Shown here: in pieces, positions 17,406 to 25,989 of the stretch
Layout of the letters: each line of letters begins with the position of its first letter
Numbering within the stretch: position 1 is the first letter of the stretch
Assembly (NCBI GenBank): GCA_964408795.1
Contig: CAYPAW010000060.1
Span: 1 to 64,000, forward strand
Length of the DNA stretch: 64,000 bases
DNA from: JABMQB01 sp964408795
Lineage (GTDB): Bacteria; Bacteroidota; Bacteroidia; Bacteroidales; Prolixibacteraceae
Direction of reading: 5' to 3'
Made by a program: the position numbers and the translations under genes
The notes under the pieces: generated by a model
Databases searched by the model: none
Told to the model about the DNA's origin: nothing
What the model saw: only the letters and a program-made list of their open reading frames with translations

Positions 17406-20198
17406 ATGAAACGGATCCTGATCATACTTCTGTTTGCCCTTGTTATCCTTTCGGCAGGGTACTATTTTCTGATGAAGCCGGGTGCTGGTTTTTCAGGCGA
17501 TACTTCTGCATTCAGGGCAGTCCCCATCGATGCACCTCTTTTCATTGAGTTCCCTTCGCTGAGTGGGATCCCTTCGGATAACGAAGCGGTTAAGGGATTG
17601 TTCCGTTCCGGAATTCTGAATCATTTCTCTGTTTTTACTTCCCGGATCGATTCCCTGATCACGGGAACGGAAGCCATCGGGAATGCCTTACGGAATACCC
17701 CTTTTATTGTATCCTTAACCATGGAAGGGAAAGAGGAGGTTATCCCCTTGTTGATCCTGAAAGTTGAATCGGCAAAGCGGAAAAAGGAGCTGGAGTTGCT
17801 GATCGCAACCCTATATCCTTCTGCGGACTATGGGTATGCCAGCCGGCAATACAATGGAAAAAAGATCTTTGATGTCAGGAAAAACAATGGGCAGGATGCT
17901 TTTTCCTATTCGTATGCAGACGGTCTTTTCCTGGCCAGTCAGGCAGCTCTGGTGGTGGAAAAATCAATCCGCCAGCTCGATTCGGAAAGCCTGCCCGACA
18001 ATGAGCTGTTTCAAAAGGTCCGGAAAACAGCTACCGGTCAGGCAGAAGCCTCGGTGTATGTGAATCATTCCTTTTTTCGTGAAGTGCTGAAACCTGTGAT
18101 GAATGCGTCAACATTCAGCAAAAAAGATGAGTTCGGGGAAGTATCCCAGTTAAATTACAAAGAGAGAGTGGAAGGTTTTTCTGGTTTTGCTGCCTGGAGT
18201 GAACTGGATCTTTTTACGTCGGATGAGGATATCCGACTGAGCGGTGTTTCGGTGGCCCCCGATTCGTTGAACCAGTATCTTACCGTTTTTAAAAACCAGG
18301 ATCCGGTAAGGGGAAAAATAGATAGAATGATGCCCAGGCATACTGCTTTTTATTTTAGCCTTGCTTTCAGCAAAAAAGAAAATTTCTTTAAGGACCTGGA
18401 TACCTATTTCTCGCACAGTGATGTGTTTTATAAGCGGGAGGAGAGATTCAAACGGATTGATTCAGAGGTCCGGGCTTCCCTAAAACCGGTTTTTGAAGAC
18501 CTGGTGGACGATGAAATTGCTTTGGTTGTATCGGAAATCTCCGGCGATGGTGCGGAAAGCACCACTTTTTTTATCGTTTCGGTAAAAGCCAACAGCGAAG
18601 CCAGGGAACGCCTGCTGGGTTGGCTGCAGCAGTATGCATCGAAAAAAAATATCGACTTCGGACAACTCGCAAGTACCTATCAGATGGACCGGGAAACCCG
18701 GTTCATGATCTATGCATTTCCCTATCCTTCTTTTCCGGGAATCTGGTTAGGTGCACCCTTCTATACAGCTTCGGCTGCATATTTTGCTTTTAGGGATAAT
18801 TATATCCTTTTCTGCAGCAACCGGACCTCGCTGGAAAATCTTTTGCATGATCTGACCCTGGGAGTAACCCTTACTGAAGAAGCCGCCTACGCAGAGTATA
18901 AGAAAGAGTTGGAAACAAAGGCTAATATCAATTATTACCTGGATATCAACCATGCCTATCATGCAACCCAACCCTTGTTTTCTGAATCCCTGATTTCATT
19001 TTTTAAAGAGAAGGAAGAAGCATTGCGGAAATTTTCGGTTCTGAACGGCCAGGTGGTACGTTCGGGGGAGCTTCTGTTCAACAACATCCTGTTAAGGTAT
19101 TCGGAGGAAATAGAAGAAGACGCCCAAACAATGTGGCAAAGCAATATCGGATCGGCCATTGATTTCAAACCCCAGATGGTTATCAATCATGACGATCCCG
19201 GGAATCGCGAGATCATTCTCCAGGACCGGAGCAACCGTCTTCACCTGATAACAGACGAAGGCCGCGTAAGATGGAGCCTCAACATACCGGAAAAGATTCT
19301 CGGGGAAATACATCAGATCGATTTTTTCCGGAACGGAAAGCTGCAATTTCTTTTCAATACCAAAGATAAAATGTACCTGATCGACCGGCTGGGGAACCAT
19401 GTCTCTCCTTTTCCGATTGCTTTACGATCTCCGGCAACCAACGGCCTGAATGTTTTTGATTACGACAACAACCGCACGTACCGTTATTTTCTGGCAGGTG
19501 AAGACAAAAAGATCTACGTGTATGATCGTTCCGGGAAGATTGTCAGCGGCTGGAAGTTTGAAGGGACCGATCATGAAGTCACTATGCCGGTACAACACTT
19601 CAGGGTGGCAGGGAAAGATTATATTGTCTTTAAAGACACCTCGCGGATCTATGTACAGCACCGGCGGGGGGATACACGCATCCGGTTCGCTGTGAATTTC
19701 GAAAACTCACGGAATCCGATCCTGCTCAAAACAGAAGGAACCCCCAAAATGGTGACTACCGACAACAAAGGGAGGGTCTATTATCTCTATTTCGACGGAT
19801 CACACAAATGCATAGAAACCGGGGGATTCTCCCCGGGCCATTTTTTTACAGCCGATGATCTGAACGGAGATGGTTCCCTGGAGTTTATTTTTATTGACCG
19901 GAATAAATTGGTGGTAATGGATGAAAAGGGGAAGGGAGTATTCAGCAAAGAATTCCGGAATGAAATTACCTGTCCCCCGAACATTTATACGTTTTCTTCG
20001 GTCTTGAAGAAGATTGGCGTGGCAGTCAAAGCGGAAAACAGAATATACCTGTACAATCCGGATGGATCCCTTCACCAGGGATTTCCTCTGCAAGGGAACA
20101 GTGAATTTACCATCGGAAAGATGAGGGATGGGGTTTCCTACTTAACCCTCATCGTAGGGAGCCACAACGGGAATATTTACAACTACCGGCTCGACTGA
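17406..20198 (+). CDS. DUF3352-like protein with C-terminal beta-propeller-like half
   Basis: A 930-residue protein of unknown function. A single N-terminal hydrophobic segment (residues 4-22) should anchor or export it. The first half resembles DUF3352-type proteins, with long alternations of helix and strand and stretches such as HTAFYFSLAFSKKENFF. From about residue 583 the sequence changes to a beta-propeller-like region with repeated turns such as LIDRLGN, VYDRSGK, VMDEKGK and LYNPDGS, ending NGNIYNYRLD. It has its own promoter-like element. Its last 16 nt overlap the 3' end of the convergent methyltransferase gene. The family assignment is from general resemblance only. Confidence 0.7.
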   Translation: MKRILIILLFALVILSAGYYFLMKPGAGFSGDTSAFRAVPIDAPLFIEFPSLSGIPSDNEAVKGLFRSGILNHFSVFTSRIDSLITGTEAIGNALRNTPFIVSLTMEGKEEVIPLLILKVESAKRKKELELLIATLYPSADYGYASRQYNGKKIFDVRKNNGQDAFSYSYADGLFLASQAALVVEKSIRQLDSESLPDNELFQKVRKTATGQAEASVYVNHSFFREVLKPVMNASTFSKKDEFGEVSQLNYKERVEGFSGFAAWSELDLFTSDEDIRLSGVSVAPDSLNQYLTVFKNQDPVRGKIDRMMPRHTAFYFSLAFSKKENFFKDLDTYFSHSDVFYKREERFKRIDSEVRASLKPVFEDLVDDEIALVVSEISGDGAESTTFFIVSVKANSEARERLLGWLQQYASKKNIDFGQLASTYQMDRETRFMIYAFPYPSFPGIWLGAPFYTASAAYFAFRDNYILFCSNRTSLENLLHDLTLGVTLTEEAAYAEYKKELETKANINYYLDINHAYHATQPLFSESLISFFKEKEEALRKFSVLNGQVVRSGELLFNNILLRYSEEIEEDAQTMWQSNIGSAIDFKPQMVINHDDPGNREIILQDRSNRLHLITDEGRVRWSLNIPEKILGEIHQIDFFRNGKLQFLFNTKDKMYLIDRLGNHVSPFPIALRSPATNGLNVFDYDNNRTYRYFLAGEDKKIYVYDRSGKIVSGWKFEGTDHEVTMPVQHFRVAGKDYIVFKDTSRIYVQHRRGDTRIRFAVNFENSRNPILLKTEGTPKMVTTDNKGRVYYLYFDGSHKCIETGGFSPGHFFTADDLNGDGSLEFIFIDRNKLVVMDEKGKGVFSKEFRNEITCPPNIYTFSSVLKKIGVAVKAENRIYLYNPDGSLHQGFPLQGNSEFTIGKMRDGVSYLTLIVGSHNGNIYNYRLD

Positions 20199-21094
20199 TT
20201 GTTGTTCCGGAGTACATATATTACGGAACTGCAGCGATCTTTGTTCAAGAGGCTGACCAGCCAGGATATTTTTCCATGGATCAATCCTTTCATAAAGGCC
20301 AAATGTGATTTTTTATATTTTTCACTTAGCAGGGAAACATAAAAAGCATCAAAGAGCATGGTGTGTTTTGCCACGAGAGTGAATCCATACTTCTCAAAGA
20401 GTTGTTTCACATGGGCCGGAGTGAAATGCCACAGGTGGCGGGGTACATCCCAGGCAGCCCAGTATTGTTTGTAATGTTTTGCATCATACGAAGAATGGTT
20501 CGGAAGCGCTATCACTAGGATACCTTCCGGAGCAAGTACTCTTTTTATTTCCCTGATATATTTCTCCGGATGGTAAAAATGCTCCAGTACATGCCATAAG
20601 GTCACCGCATCGAAATGATGGCTTTCCAGGGTAAACAGGTCTTCGGCAGGAATAAGGTCAATGTCCTGTTCTTTACTGGCAAATGTTCTTGCTTCACTGC
20701 TTTTTTCTGTACCGGTGACCTTCCATCCGTAATTTTTCATGTGAGCAGCAAAGTACCCGGTTCCAGCCCCTAAATCCAGAAGGGTTCCTGTTTTTTTCCG
20801 GGTGTGTCGAATGACGGTTTTCCGTTTTTGGGTAAGCATATAATTGCGTGCTACATGATAGGCCTTGTTAATCAGTCCTTTTGATGTGTCTGAATGGGAT
20901 ATATATTCTTCTGACTGATAGTAAGCATCTGCTGAGGCTTCATCGGGTACATCCTGTGTGATTTTAAAATTACAGCCGGTACACGCCGTAATTTTGAATT
21001 TCTCTCCTGAAACAAAAAAATCGGTACAAACCAGAAAGTCGGTAAACGAATGTCCCTTACAAACCGGGCAGGTTCCCGTATGAATTCTTGCCAT
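20183..21094 (-). CDS. Class I SAM-dependent methyltransferase with N-terminal zinc ribbon
   Basis: A 303-residue methyltransferase of the Methyltransf_11/23 type. The N-terminus carries a zinc-ribbon-like Cys set (Cys9, Cys12, Cys38, Cys41). Motif I of the SAM-binding fold is LLDLGAGTGYF at residues 105-115. The sequence then continues with DAVTLWHVLEHFYHPEKYI and LAPEGILVIALPNHSSYDA, the usual order. The tail contains WDVPRHLWHFTP, seen in methyltransferases of cell-surface polysaccharide or lipid pathways; the substrate is not evident. It is transcribed towards the DUF3352 gene with a 16-nt 3' overlap and probably has its own promoter. Confidence 0.88.
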   Translation of the reverse strand: MARIHTGTCPVCKGHSFTDFLVCTDFFVSGEKFKITACTGCNFKITQDVPDEASADAYYQSEEYISHSDTSKGLINKAYHVARNYMLTQKRKTVIRHTRKKTGTLLDLGAGTGYFAAHMKNYGWKVTGTEKSSEARTFASKEQDIDLIPAEDLFTLESHHFDAVTLWHVLEHFYHPEKYIREIKRVLAPEGILVIALPNHSSYDAKHYKQYWAAWDVPRHLWHFTPAHVKQLFEKYGFTLVAKHTMLFDAFYVSLLSEKYKKSHLAFMKGLIHGKISWLVSLLNKDRCSSVIYVLRNNNQSSR

Positions 21095-21110
21095 GATTTA
21101 TTCTTTGTTG

Positions 21111-21118
21111 CGAAAGTA
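21111..21118 (-). promoter_or_regulatory. Probable -7 promoter element for methyltransferase gene
   Basis: On the minus strand this reads TACTTTCG, one mismatch from TAnnTTTG, 16 nt before the methyltransferase ATG. It lies directly after the hairpin that probably ends queA transcription. Confidence 0.4.
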
Positions 21119-21150
21119 AAAAAAACCACGGATGAGAGGGAGTCGTGGTT
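21119..21150 (-). terminator. Probable intrinsic terminator after queA
   Basis: An 8-bp perfect stem, AAACCACG (21122-21129) with CGTGGTTT (21143-21150), lies 20 nt past the queA stop on the minus strand. Read in that direction it is followed by a T-rich run. Confidence 0.65.
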
Positions 21151-21170
21151 TCACTTTTTTTACCGGAAGT

Positions 21171-22220
21171 TTACAGGATCAACATGGCATCCCCATAGGT
21201 TCCAAACCGGTAATCTTTTTTCATGGCTTCTTTATAGGCTTTCATGAGCAGGTCATAGCCGGCAAAGGCTGCCACCATCATCAACAAGGTGGATAGCGGG
21301 AGGTGGAAGTTGGTAATCATGCGGTTGGCCACACTGAATTCATAGGGGGGAAAAATGAATTTGTTGGTCCATCCCTCAAAAGGTTTCAGGAATCCCTGGG
21401 TTGATACGGAACTTTCGAGTGTGCGCATAACCGTTGTTCCGACAGCACATACATTCTTTTTATTCATTTTGGCGTTGTTCACCATTTCACAGGCATCTTC
21501 CTTGATCCATATTTGTTCCGAGTCCATTTTGTGTTTTGTGAGATCCTCAACATCCACACTGCGAAAATTACCCAGTCCAACATGGAGGGTTATGAATGTG
21601 AAGTCAACTCCTTTGATCTCCAGACGTTTCAAGAGTTCGCGGCTGAAGTGCAACCCGGCTGTGGGAGCAGCCACTGCTCCTTCGTGTTTGGCAAAAATCG
21701 TCTGGTAACGCTCTTTGTCTTCGGGTTGTACCGGTCGTTTAATAAATTTAGGGAGTGGAGTTTCTCCTAGTCCGTACAGCATTTTTTTGAATTCTTCATA
21801 GGGACCGTCAAACAGAAAACGAAGGGTTCTTCCCCGGGAGGTTGTGTTGTCAATCACTTCGGCCACCAGCATATCGTCATCGCCAAAGTATAATTTGTTG
21901 CCGATCCGGATTTTACGGGCCGGGTCGACCAATACGTCCCACAGACGCTGCTCCCGGTTCAGTTCACGCAATAAAAAAACTTCAATTTCTGCACCGGTTT
22001 TTTCTTTGTTCCCATAGAGACGGGCCGGGAACACTTTGGTGTTGTTGAATATGAATACGTCCTTATCATTGAAATAATCAATTACATCCTTAAAAAGCCG
22101 GTGTTCGAGTTTTCCTGTGTTCCTGTGTAAAACCATCAACTTCGATTCATCCCTGTTTTCCGCAGGATGAAGGGCTATTTTTTCCTCTGGTAAAATGTAC
22201 CTGAATTTTGATAATTTCAT
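21171..22220 (-). CDS. queA: S-adenosylmethionine:tRNA ribosyltransferase-isomerase QueA
   Basis: Transfers and isomerises the ribosyl part of SAM onto 7-aminomethyl-7-deazaguanine in tRNA, giving epoxyqueuosine, the penultimate step of queuosine synthesis. The 349-residue length is normal. Family motifs visible are the N-terminal LPEEKIALHPAENRDESKL, the FNNTKVFPARLYG stretch, AAPTAGLHFSRELL in the middle and ITNFHLPLSTLLMMVAAFAG near the end. It is the last gene of the minus-strand group ftsX-DUF3098-uppP-truB, separated from truB by a 326-nt repeat-bearing gap, so it may have its own promoter. Confidence 0.97.
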   Translation of the reverse strand: MKLSKFRYILPEEKIALHPAENRDESKLMVLHRNTGKLEHRLFKDVIDYFNDKDVFIFNNTKVFPARLYGNKEKTGAEIEVFLLRELNREQRLWDVLVDPARKIRIGNKLYFGDDDMLVAEVIDNTTSRGRTLRFLFDGPYEEFKKMLYGLGETPLPKFIKRPVQPEDKERYQTIFAKHEGAVAAPTAGLHFSRELLKRLEIKGVDFTFITLHVGLGNFRSVDVEDLTKHKMDSEQIWIKEDACEMVNNAKMNKKNVCAVGTTVMRTLESSVSTQGFLKPFEGWTNKFIFPPYEFSVANRMITNFHLPLSTLLMMVAAFAGYDLLMKAYKEAMKKDYRFGTYGDAMLIL

Positions 22221-22404
22221 GTGTGTACTATTAATTTAAGACTTAGTATATCTGGCATATAGTGTAATCAATGCATGTTCGGTTTTCATGGCCTATGAAA
22301 CTTGTTTCAAAGAACATTTCATTGGTGTTCGAGAATTTTTTTTTGTTGTAGTATTAAAACACCAAATATGTTCTAAATATTTCATTATCAATATTGTAAA
22401 ATAT

Positions 22405-22418
22405 TGGGCTGAAGCCCA
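22405..22418. repeat. Small palindrome TGGGCTGAAGCCCA
   Basis: A 6-bp stem with a 2-nt loop. Its GGGCT..AGCCC core recurs in the 62-nt repeat immediately downstream (GGGCTTTAGCCC), suggesting a REP-like family. Confidence 0.6.
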
Positions 22419-22438
22419 TTTCGTTTTTATTATTCTTA

Positions 22439-22500
22439 ATTGATCCCGTAATGATCGCGGGCTTTAGCCCATTTACTATTTATTCCACGGACAGTAGTGA
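22439..22500 (-). repeat. 62-nt dispersed repeat, copy A
   Basis: The reverse complement of this segment is nearly identical to 29027-29087, differing by two substitutions and one 1-nt gap. It carries two possible hairpins, CCCG/CGGG around TAATGATCG and GGGCT/AGCCC around TT. No reading frame is involved, and the element resembles a REP unit. Confidence 0.85.
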
Positions 22501-22546
22501 GAACATTTATCAAAAGGGAATGTGGATACCCTTTACGAGGGTATCT

Positions 22547-23260
22547 TCAATTGGTTACAAACGCATTTAAATTGTGCAAAAAATATTCAATGGTCATGGC
22601 TTCTTTCACGTGGTATTTTCCGATTCGTAATCTTCTCAGGTGGGTCAGGTAAGCTCCGCACTTAAGGCTTTTTCCGATATCGCGGGCCAGGGAACGGATG
22701 TAGGTTCCTTTGCTGCATACAATATTCAGATCCACGGCAGGAAGGTCGAATCGGACGATCTCCACTTTTTGAATAACAACCATACGGGATTTAAGTTTAA
22801 TGTTTTCTCCTTCCCGGGCATAATGGTAGGCTCTTTTTCCTTTAATTTTCACTGCGGAGAACAAGGGAGGTTCCTGGGCAATGGTGCCTGTATATTTTTG
22901 TAAGACCTTCTCCAGCGAACTTCTGGTCAGGTGTTGGTATGGGTAGTTTTGATCTTCTTCTGATTCCCTGTCGTGTGTTGGAGTAGTGGCTCCCAGTTTA
23001 AGGGTTGCCAGGTACTCTTTTTGGCCGGATTGCATTGTTTCAATTTGTTTGGTTGCCTGACCTGTACAAAGAATCATCAGTCCTGTTGCGAGGGGATCCA
23101 ATGTCCCGGCATGCCCGACTTTCAGTTTTTTGATATTCATGGCCCGGCATAAGGAGTTGCGTACTTTTTGCACCAAATCAAAAGAAGACCACCCCAGACC
23201 TTTGTCAAACAACAGAACTTCGCCTTTTAAAAAATCGTAATTCCGGATTGGCTCAACCAT
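22547..23260 (-). CDS. truB: tRNA pseudouridine(55) synthase TruB
   Basis: Converts U55 of the tRNA T-loop to pseudouridine. The 237-residue protein has the family's KGWSSFDLVQKVR-like N-terminus (here GLGWSSFDLVQKVRN), the catalytic motif KVGHAGTLDPLATGLMI with the nucleophilic Asp, and later AYHYAREGENI and VVCSKGTYIRSLARDIG-type segments. It is short because it lacks the C-terminal PUA-like extension of E. coli TruB, which is usual in Bacteroidota. It is 39 nt downstream of uppP in the same minus-strand operon. Confidence 0.97.
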   Translation of the reverse strand: MVEPIRNYDFLKGEVLLFDKGLGWSSFDLVQKVRNSLCRAMNIKKLKVGHAGTLDPLATGLMILCTGQATKQIETMQSGQKEYLATLKLGATTPTHDRESEEDQNYPYQHLTRSSLEKVLQKYTGTIAQEPPLFSAVKIKGKRAYHYAREGENIKLKSRMVVIQKVEIVRFDLPAVDLNIVCSKGTYIRSLARDIGKSLKCGAYLTHLRRLRIGKYHVKEAMTIEYFLHNLNAFVTN

Positions 23261-23299
23261 ATAAACCAGATCGCTTTGAGGTATTTTCAGGTTTTTTTG

Positions 23300-24082
23300 T
23301 CAGGCTGCAAAGATAGCAATAAGGCCGACACAAAAACAATAGATGGCAAAATAAATCAGCTTTCCTTTTTTAACAATACGGATCATCCATGTACAGGCAA
23401 TGAGTCCTGCTACAAAGGCAGAAACAAATCCAACAAGCAGAGGAACAAGGTCGGTTTGTGGGGTGAGGGTAAATTCTCCGCTCAGGAGATCATATCCCAT
23501 TGCTCCTAAAACAGGAATCAACACCATCAGAAAGGAGAATCGGGTTGTTTCTTCTTTGTGGTTCTTCAACAGCAATCCTGTGGCAATGGTTGCCCCGCTT
23601 CGGGATATTCCGGGAATGACGGCCAGGGCCTGGGATAAACCCATTACCAGAGCATGAAAAAAGGAAATATTCTTATGTCCTTTTTGGACCAGAGTGGTCA
23701 GAAAGAGCAAAAGGGCGGTGACCATCAACATCGATCCGACCATGAGCAAATTGCCACTGAATAACTCTTCGATCTGGGTTTTAAAAAAGAGTCCCAGGAG
23801 GATGACCGGTACCGAAGAAACGATCAGTTTGGCTACATACTGCGTCGAGGAATTCCACTGAAAAGCAAAAAGCCCGGTTAGTATAACAACCAGGTCTTTC
23901 CGGAAAACAACCAGAGTGCTCAAAACGGTGGCGGTGTGAACAACCACAGCAAACAACAGATTGTTCTGGTTTTGGATCCTCAGAAGAGAATGACCGATTT
24001 CCAGATGCCCGGAGGAACTAACCGGAAGAAACTCGGTCAATCCCTGGATAACCCCGAGAAGAAAAGCTTGAAGTTCATTCAT
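23300..24082 (-). CDS. uppP: Undecaprenyl-diphosphatase UppP (BacA)
   Basis: An inner-membrane enzyme that dephosphorylates undecaprenyl diphosphate so that the lipid carrier can be reused for peptidoglycan and polysaccharide synthesis. The 260-residue length is typical. The two family motifs are present: GLTEFLPVSSSGHLEIG at residues 14-30 and IPGISRSGATIATGL in the middle. Seven to eight hydrophobic segments span the protein. It lies between DUF3098 and truB, a gene order common in Bacteroidota. Confidence 0.97.
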   Translation of the reverse strand: MNELQAFLLGVIQGLTEFLPVSSSGHLEIGHSLLRIQNQNNLLFAVVVHTATVLSTLVVFRKDLVVILTGLFAFQWNSSTQYVAKLIVSSVPVILLGLFFKTQIEELFSGNLLMVGSMLMVTALLLFLTTLVQKGHKNISFFHALVMGLSQALAVIPGISRSGATIATGLLLKNHKEETTRFSFLMVLIPVLGAMGYDLLSGEFTLTPQTDLVPLLVGFVSAFVAGLIACTWMIRIVKKGKLIYFAIYCFCVGLIAIFAA

Positions 24083-24097
24083 GAAAAGACAATGGGG

Positions 24098-24349
24098 TTA
24101 TTCTGACTTGGGTTTTTTCATGATGGCATAGATCTCAAATACAAAACCGATCAGCAAAAGTACCGGAGCCAGGGTAATCCTGCGGAAACTGAATATCTCC
24201 GGATTGAAAACATGGGGATCGTCACTTCCTCCACCGGCCAGGAAAATAAAACCCAGAACAATAATGGCAAATCCGATTGCCATTAACCGGTAATTTTTTT
24301 TACCCAAAGCAAACTGAGCATCTTGTTTTTCGGTATCTTTTTTTGCCAT
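24098..24349 (-). CDS. DUF3098 small membrane protein
   Basis: An 83-residue protein with two hydrophobic segments (about residues 24-42 and 58-77) separated by the GGGSDDPHVFNPEIFSFRR loop. That arrangement, and its place between ftsX and uppP, is characteristic of the DUF3098 family of Bacteroidota. The function is unknown; the neighbours suggest a cell-envelope or division role. Confidence 0.85.
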   Translation of the reverse strand: MAKKDTEKQDAQFALGKKNYRLMAIGFAIIVLGFIFLAGGGSDDPHVFNPEIFSFRRITLAPVLLLIGFVFEIYAIMKKPKSE

Positions 24350-24378
24350 GATGCATTTTTTTCAGGATTCAAAGATAG

Positions 24379-25260
24379 TCAATAAAACAATTCGTCAAAT
24401 TTCATTCTCAGGAATTTGTTCACGGCAAACCAGGTGGAAACGTAGGTAATGATAATTCCTGACAACAGAATGATCAGAAATACAGCACCCATTACTGGAA
24501 AATTGGCTATGTTGAACAATCCGGAAAGCTCTTTTTGATAGGCATAAAGAATGAAAAAGATCAACAGGTAAGCGATAACTGCGCCCACGACGCCCATAAT
24601 CACACTTTTCAATACAAAAGGATTGCGTATAAAACGACGGGTAGCCCCCACCAACTGCATGGTGTGGATGATGAAACGCTGGGAATAGATCGACATCCGG
24701 ATGGTATTGTTGATTAAAGCAAAAAAAAGCAACATCAGTAAACTGCTGAAAAAAAGAAGAAACAAACTGATCTTGCTGAGATTTTTGTTGATCAGGGTAA
24801 CCAAATTGCGCTGGTAATAAACCTCCTTGATTTGGGGAAACTCCAGAAATTTGTTTTCCAGAACAGCCAGGCTGTCAGAATGGGTGTATTGGGCATACAA
24901 TTTAACATCTATGGATGAGAACAGGGGATTATACCCGAGGAAGCCACTGAAGTCTTCCCCCAATTCTTCCCGGAGTTCTTTTTCAGCCGTTTCTTTATCG
25001 ACATACCGGGTGGTTTTTACGTAGCCGGCAGCATGTAAGAGTTTTTGAAGGCGTGTGATCTCAACCTCTTTGAGTCCTTCATGCAAAACCAGGGTGAACC
25101 CGATTTTTTCGCGGACATAATCCGTGAGATGCCGGGTGTTGATAATTACCAGAGCGAGTAATCCGATGAGAAAAAGAACCATAATCACGCTGACTGCGGA
25201 AGTCAGATAGGATGAAAAAATCCTCCTTCTGGTTGGTTTTTTGTTGATTTTTGCCTTCAT
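24379..25260 (-). CDS. ftsX: Cell division protein FtsX-like permease
   Basis: A membrane protein of the FtsX family, which with FtsE couples the divisome to peptidoglycan hydrolases. With the start at 25260 it has 293 residues, the usual Bacteroidota length; an in-frame start at 25305 would add 15 residues not typical of the family. It has one N-terminal membrane helix (about 22-45), an extracytoplasmic loop (ECD) and a three-helix bundle from about 160 onward. The motif after helix 2 (HTMQLVGATRRFIRNPFVLKS) is the conserved FtsX signature. No ftsE is in the window. Confidence 0.93.
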   Translation of the reverse strand: MKAKINKKPTRRRIFSSYLTSAVSVIMVLFLIGLLALVIINTRHLTDYVREKIGFTLVLHEGLKEVEITRLQKLLHAAGYVKTTRYVDKETAEKELREELGEDFSGFLGYNPLFSSIDVKLYAQYTHSDSLAVLENKFLEFPQIKEVYYQRNLVTLINKNLSKISLFLLFFSSLLMLLFFALINNTIRMSIYSQRFIIHTMQLVGATRRFIRNPFVLKSVIMGVVGAVIAYLLIFFILYAYQKELSGLFNIANFPVMGAVFLIILLSGIIITYVSTWFAVNKFLRMKFDELFY

Positions 25261-25351
25261 CTCTGGAACAATCCTGTGGTTGATTCTGGTGAACCAAAAG
25301 TACAAACAATATTATTTCCGGGGAAGCAAAGCAATATTTTAATGCAATATT

Positions 25352-25382
25352 TTTGCAATTTAGAAAAAAGAAAATACTTTTG
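25352..25382 (+). promoter_or_regulatory. Promoter of rplM operon
   Basis: A -33 TTTG at 25352-25355, a 19-nt spacer, and a perfect -7 TACTTTTG at 25375-25382. This is the best full match to the Bacteroidota consensus in the window. Transcription should begin near 25389, leaving a leader of about 140 nt. Confidence 0.85.
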
Positions 25383-25388
25383 CAGTCC

Positions 25389-25528
25389 CGAAGATTATCC
25401 GTTCTTATACAATATATAAATTGTTGATTTACTTACAGTAATAAATCATATGAACAGGGTGTTTGTTACGGTAACAAAAAAAGAGGTAGGCAAACGGGTG
25501 ATGTTGAATGTACTAAATATACAGATAA
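25389..25528 (+). promoter_or_regulatory. Long 5' leader of rplM, possible ribosomal-protein leader
   Basis: About 140 nt separate the inferred transcription start from the rplM GTG. The leader contains a 7-bp hairpin TTTGTTA/TAACAAA (25462-25478). An ATG frame of 32 codons (25451-25549) overlaps the rplM start. Ribosomal-protein operons are often self-regulated through such leaders, but I cannot match this one to a known structure. Confidence 0.4.
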
Positions 25529-25984
25529 GTGGATACACTAAGTTATAAAACGGTTTCGGCCAACAAGAACACGGTACAAAAAGCGTGGATCCTTGTAGAT
25601 GCAGAAGGGGTTGCCCTGGGCCGTTTAGCCAGTAAAGTTGCAAAAATACTCCGGGGAAAAAACAAACCGGATTTTACCCCTCATGTGGATGGTGGGGACC
25701 ATGTAATTGTGATCAATGCTGAAAAGGTTTCGCTGACAGGCAAAAAGATGACCGACCGGGTATACTTCAGGCATTCCGGGTATCCCGGGGGTCAGACTTC
25801 TCAAACACCGGAGGATATTCTCCGGAAATATCCGGAACGGTTGGTTGAGAGATCCGTGAAAGGAATGCTGCCGAAAACCAAACTCGGAAGGGTTATTTTC
25901 AAAAACCTTCACGTAGTAACGGGGTCCGACCATCCCTATGAAGCACAAAAACCTCAAGTTGTCGATTTATCTACTATTAAATAA
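25529..25984 (+). CDS. rplM: 50S ribosomal protein L13
   Basis: Large-subunit ribosomal protein uL13, 151 residues. It begins with GTG: the sequence MDTLSYKTVSANK is the standard Bacteroidota L13 N-terminus, which fixes the start although the codon is not ATG. Family stretches include WILVDAEGVALGRLASKVAKIL, YPGGQTS and MLPKTKLGR. It heads the operon rplM-rpsI, with rpsI only 5 nt downstream, and is preceded by a strong promoter and a long leader. Confidence 0.98.
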   Translation: MDTLSYKTVSANKNTVQKAWILVDAEGVALGRLASKVAKILRGKNKPDFTPHVDGGDHVIVINAEKVSLTGKKMTDRVYFRHSGYPGGQTSQTPEDILRKYPERLVERSVKGMLPKTKLGRVIFKNLHVVTGSDHPYEAQKPQVVDLSTIK

Positions 25985-25989
25985 AAAAA

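Larger units (their letters stand above)
22221..22546. other. Intergenic region carrying REP-like palindromes
   Basis: This gap between truB and queA holds no gene that I can support. It contains an 8-bp inverted repeat TTGGTGTT/AACACCAA (22322-22329 and 22358-22365), the small palindrome at 22405-22418 and the 62-nt repeat at 22439-22500. The rest is AT-rich. Confidence 0.7.

Noticed and set aside
25451..25549. A 32-codon frame in the rplM leader
   Set aside because: It overlaps the rplM start, has no recognised product and no clear ribosome-binding site. It is kept only as a possible leader-peptide observation.
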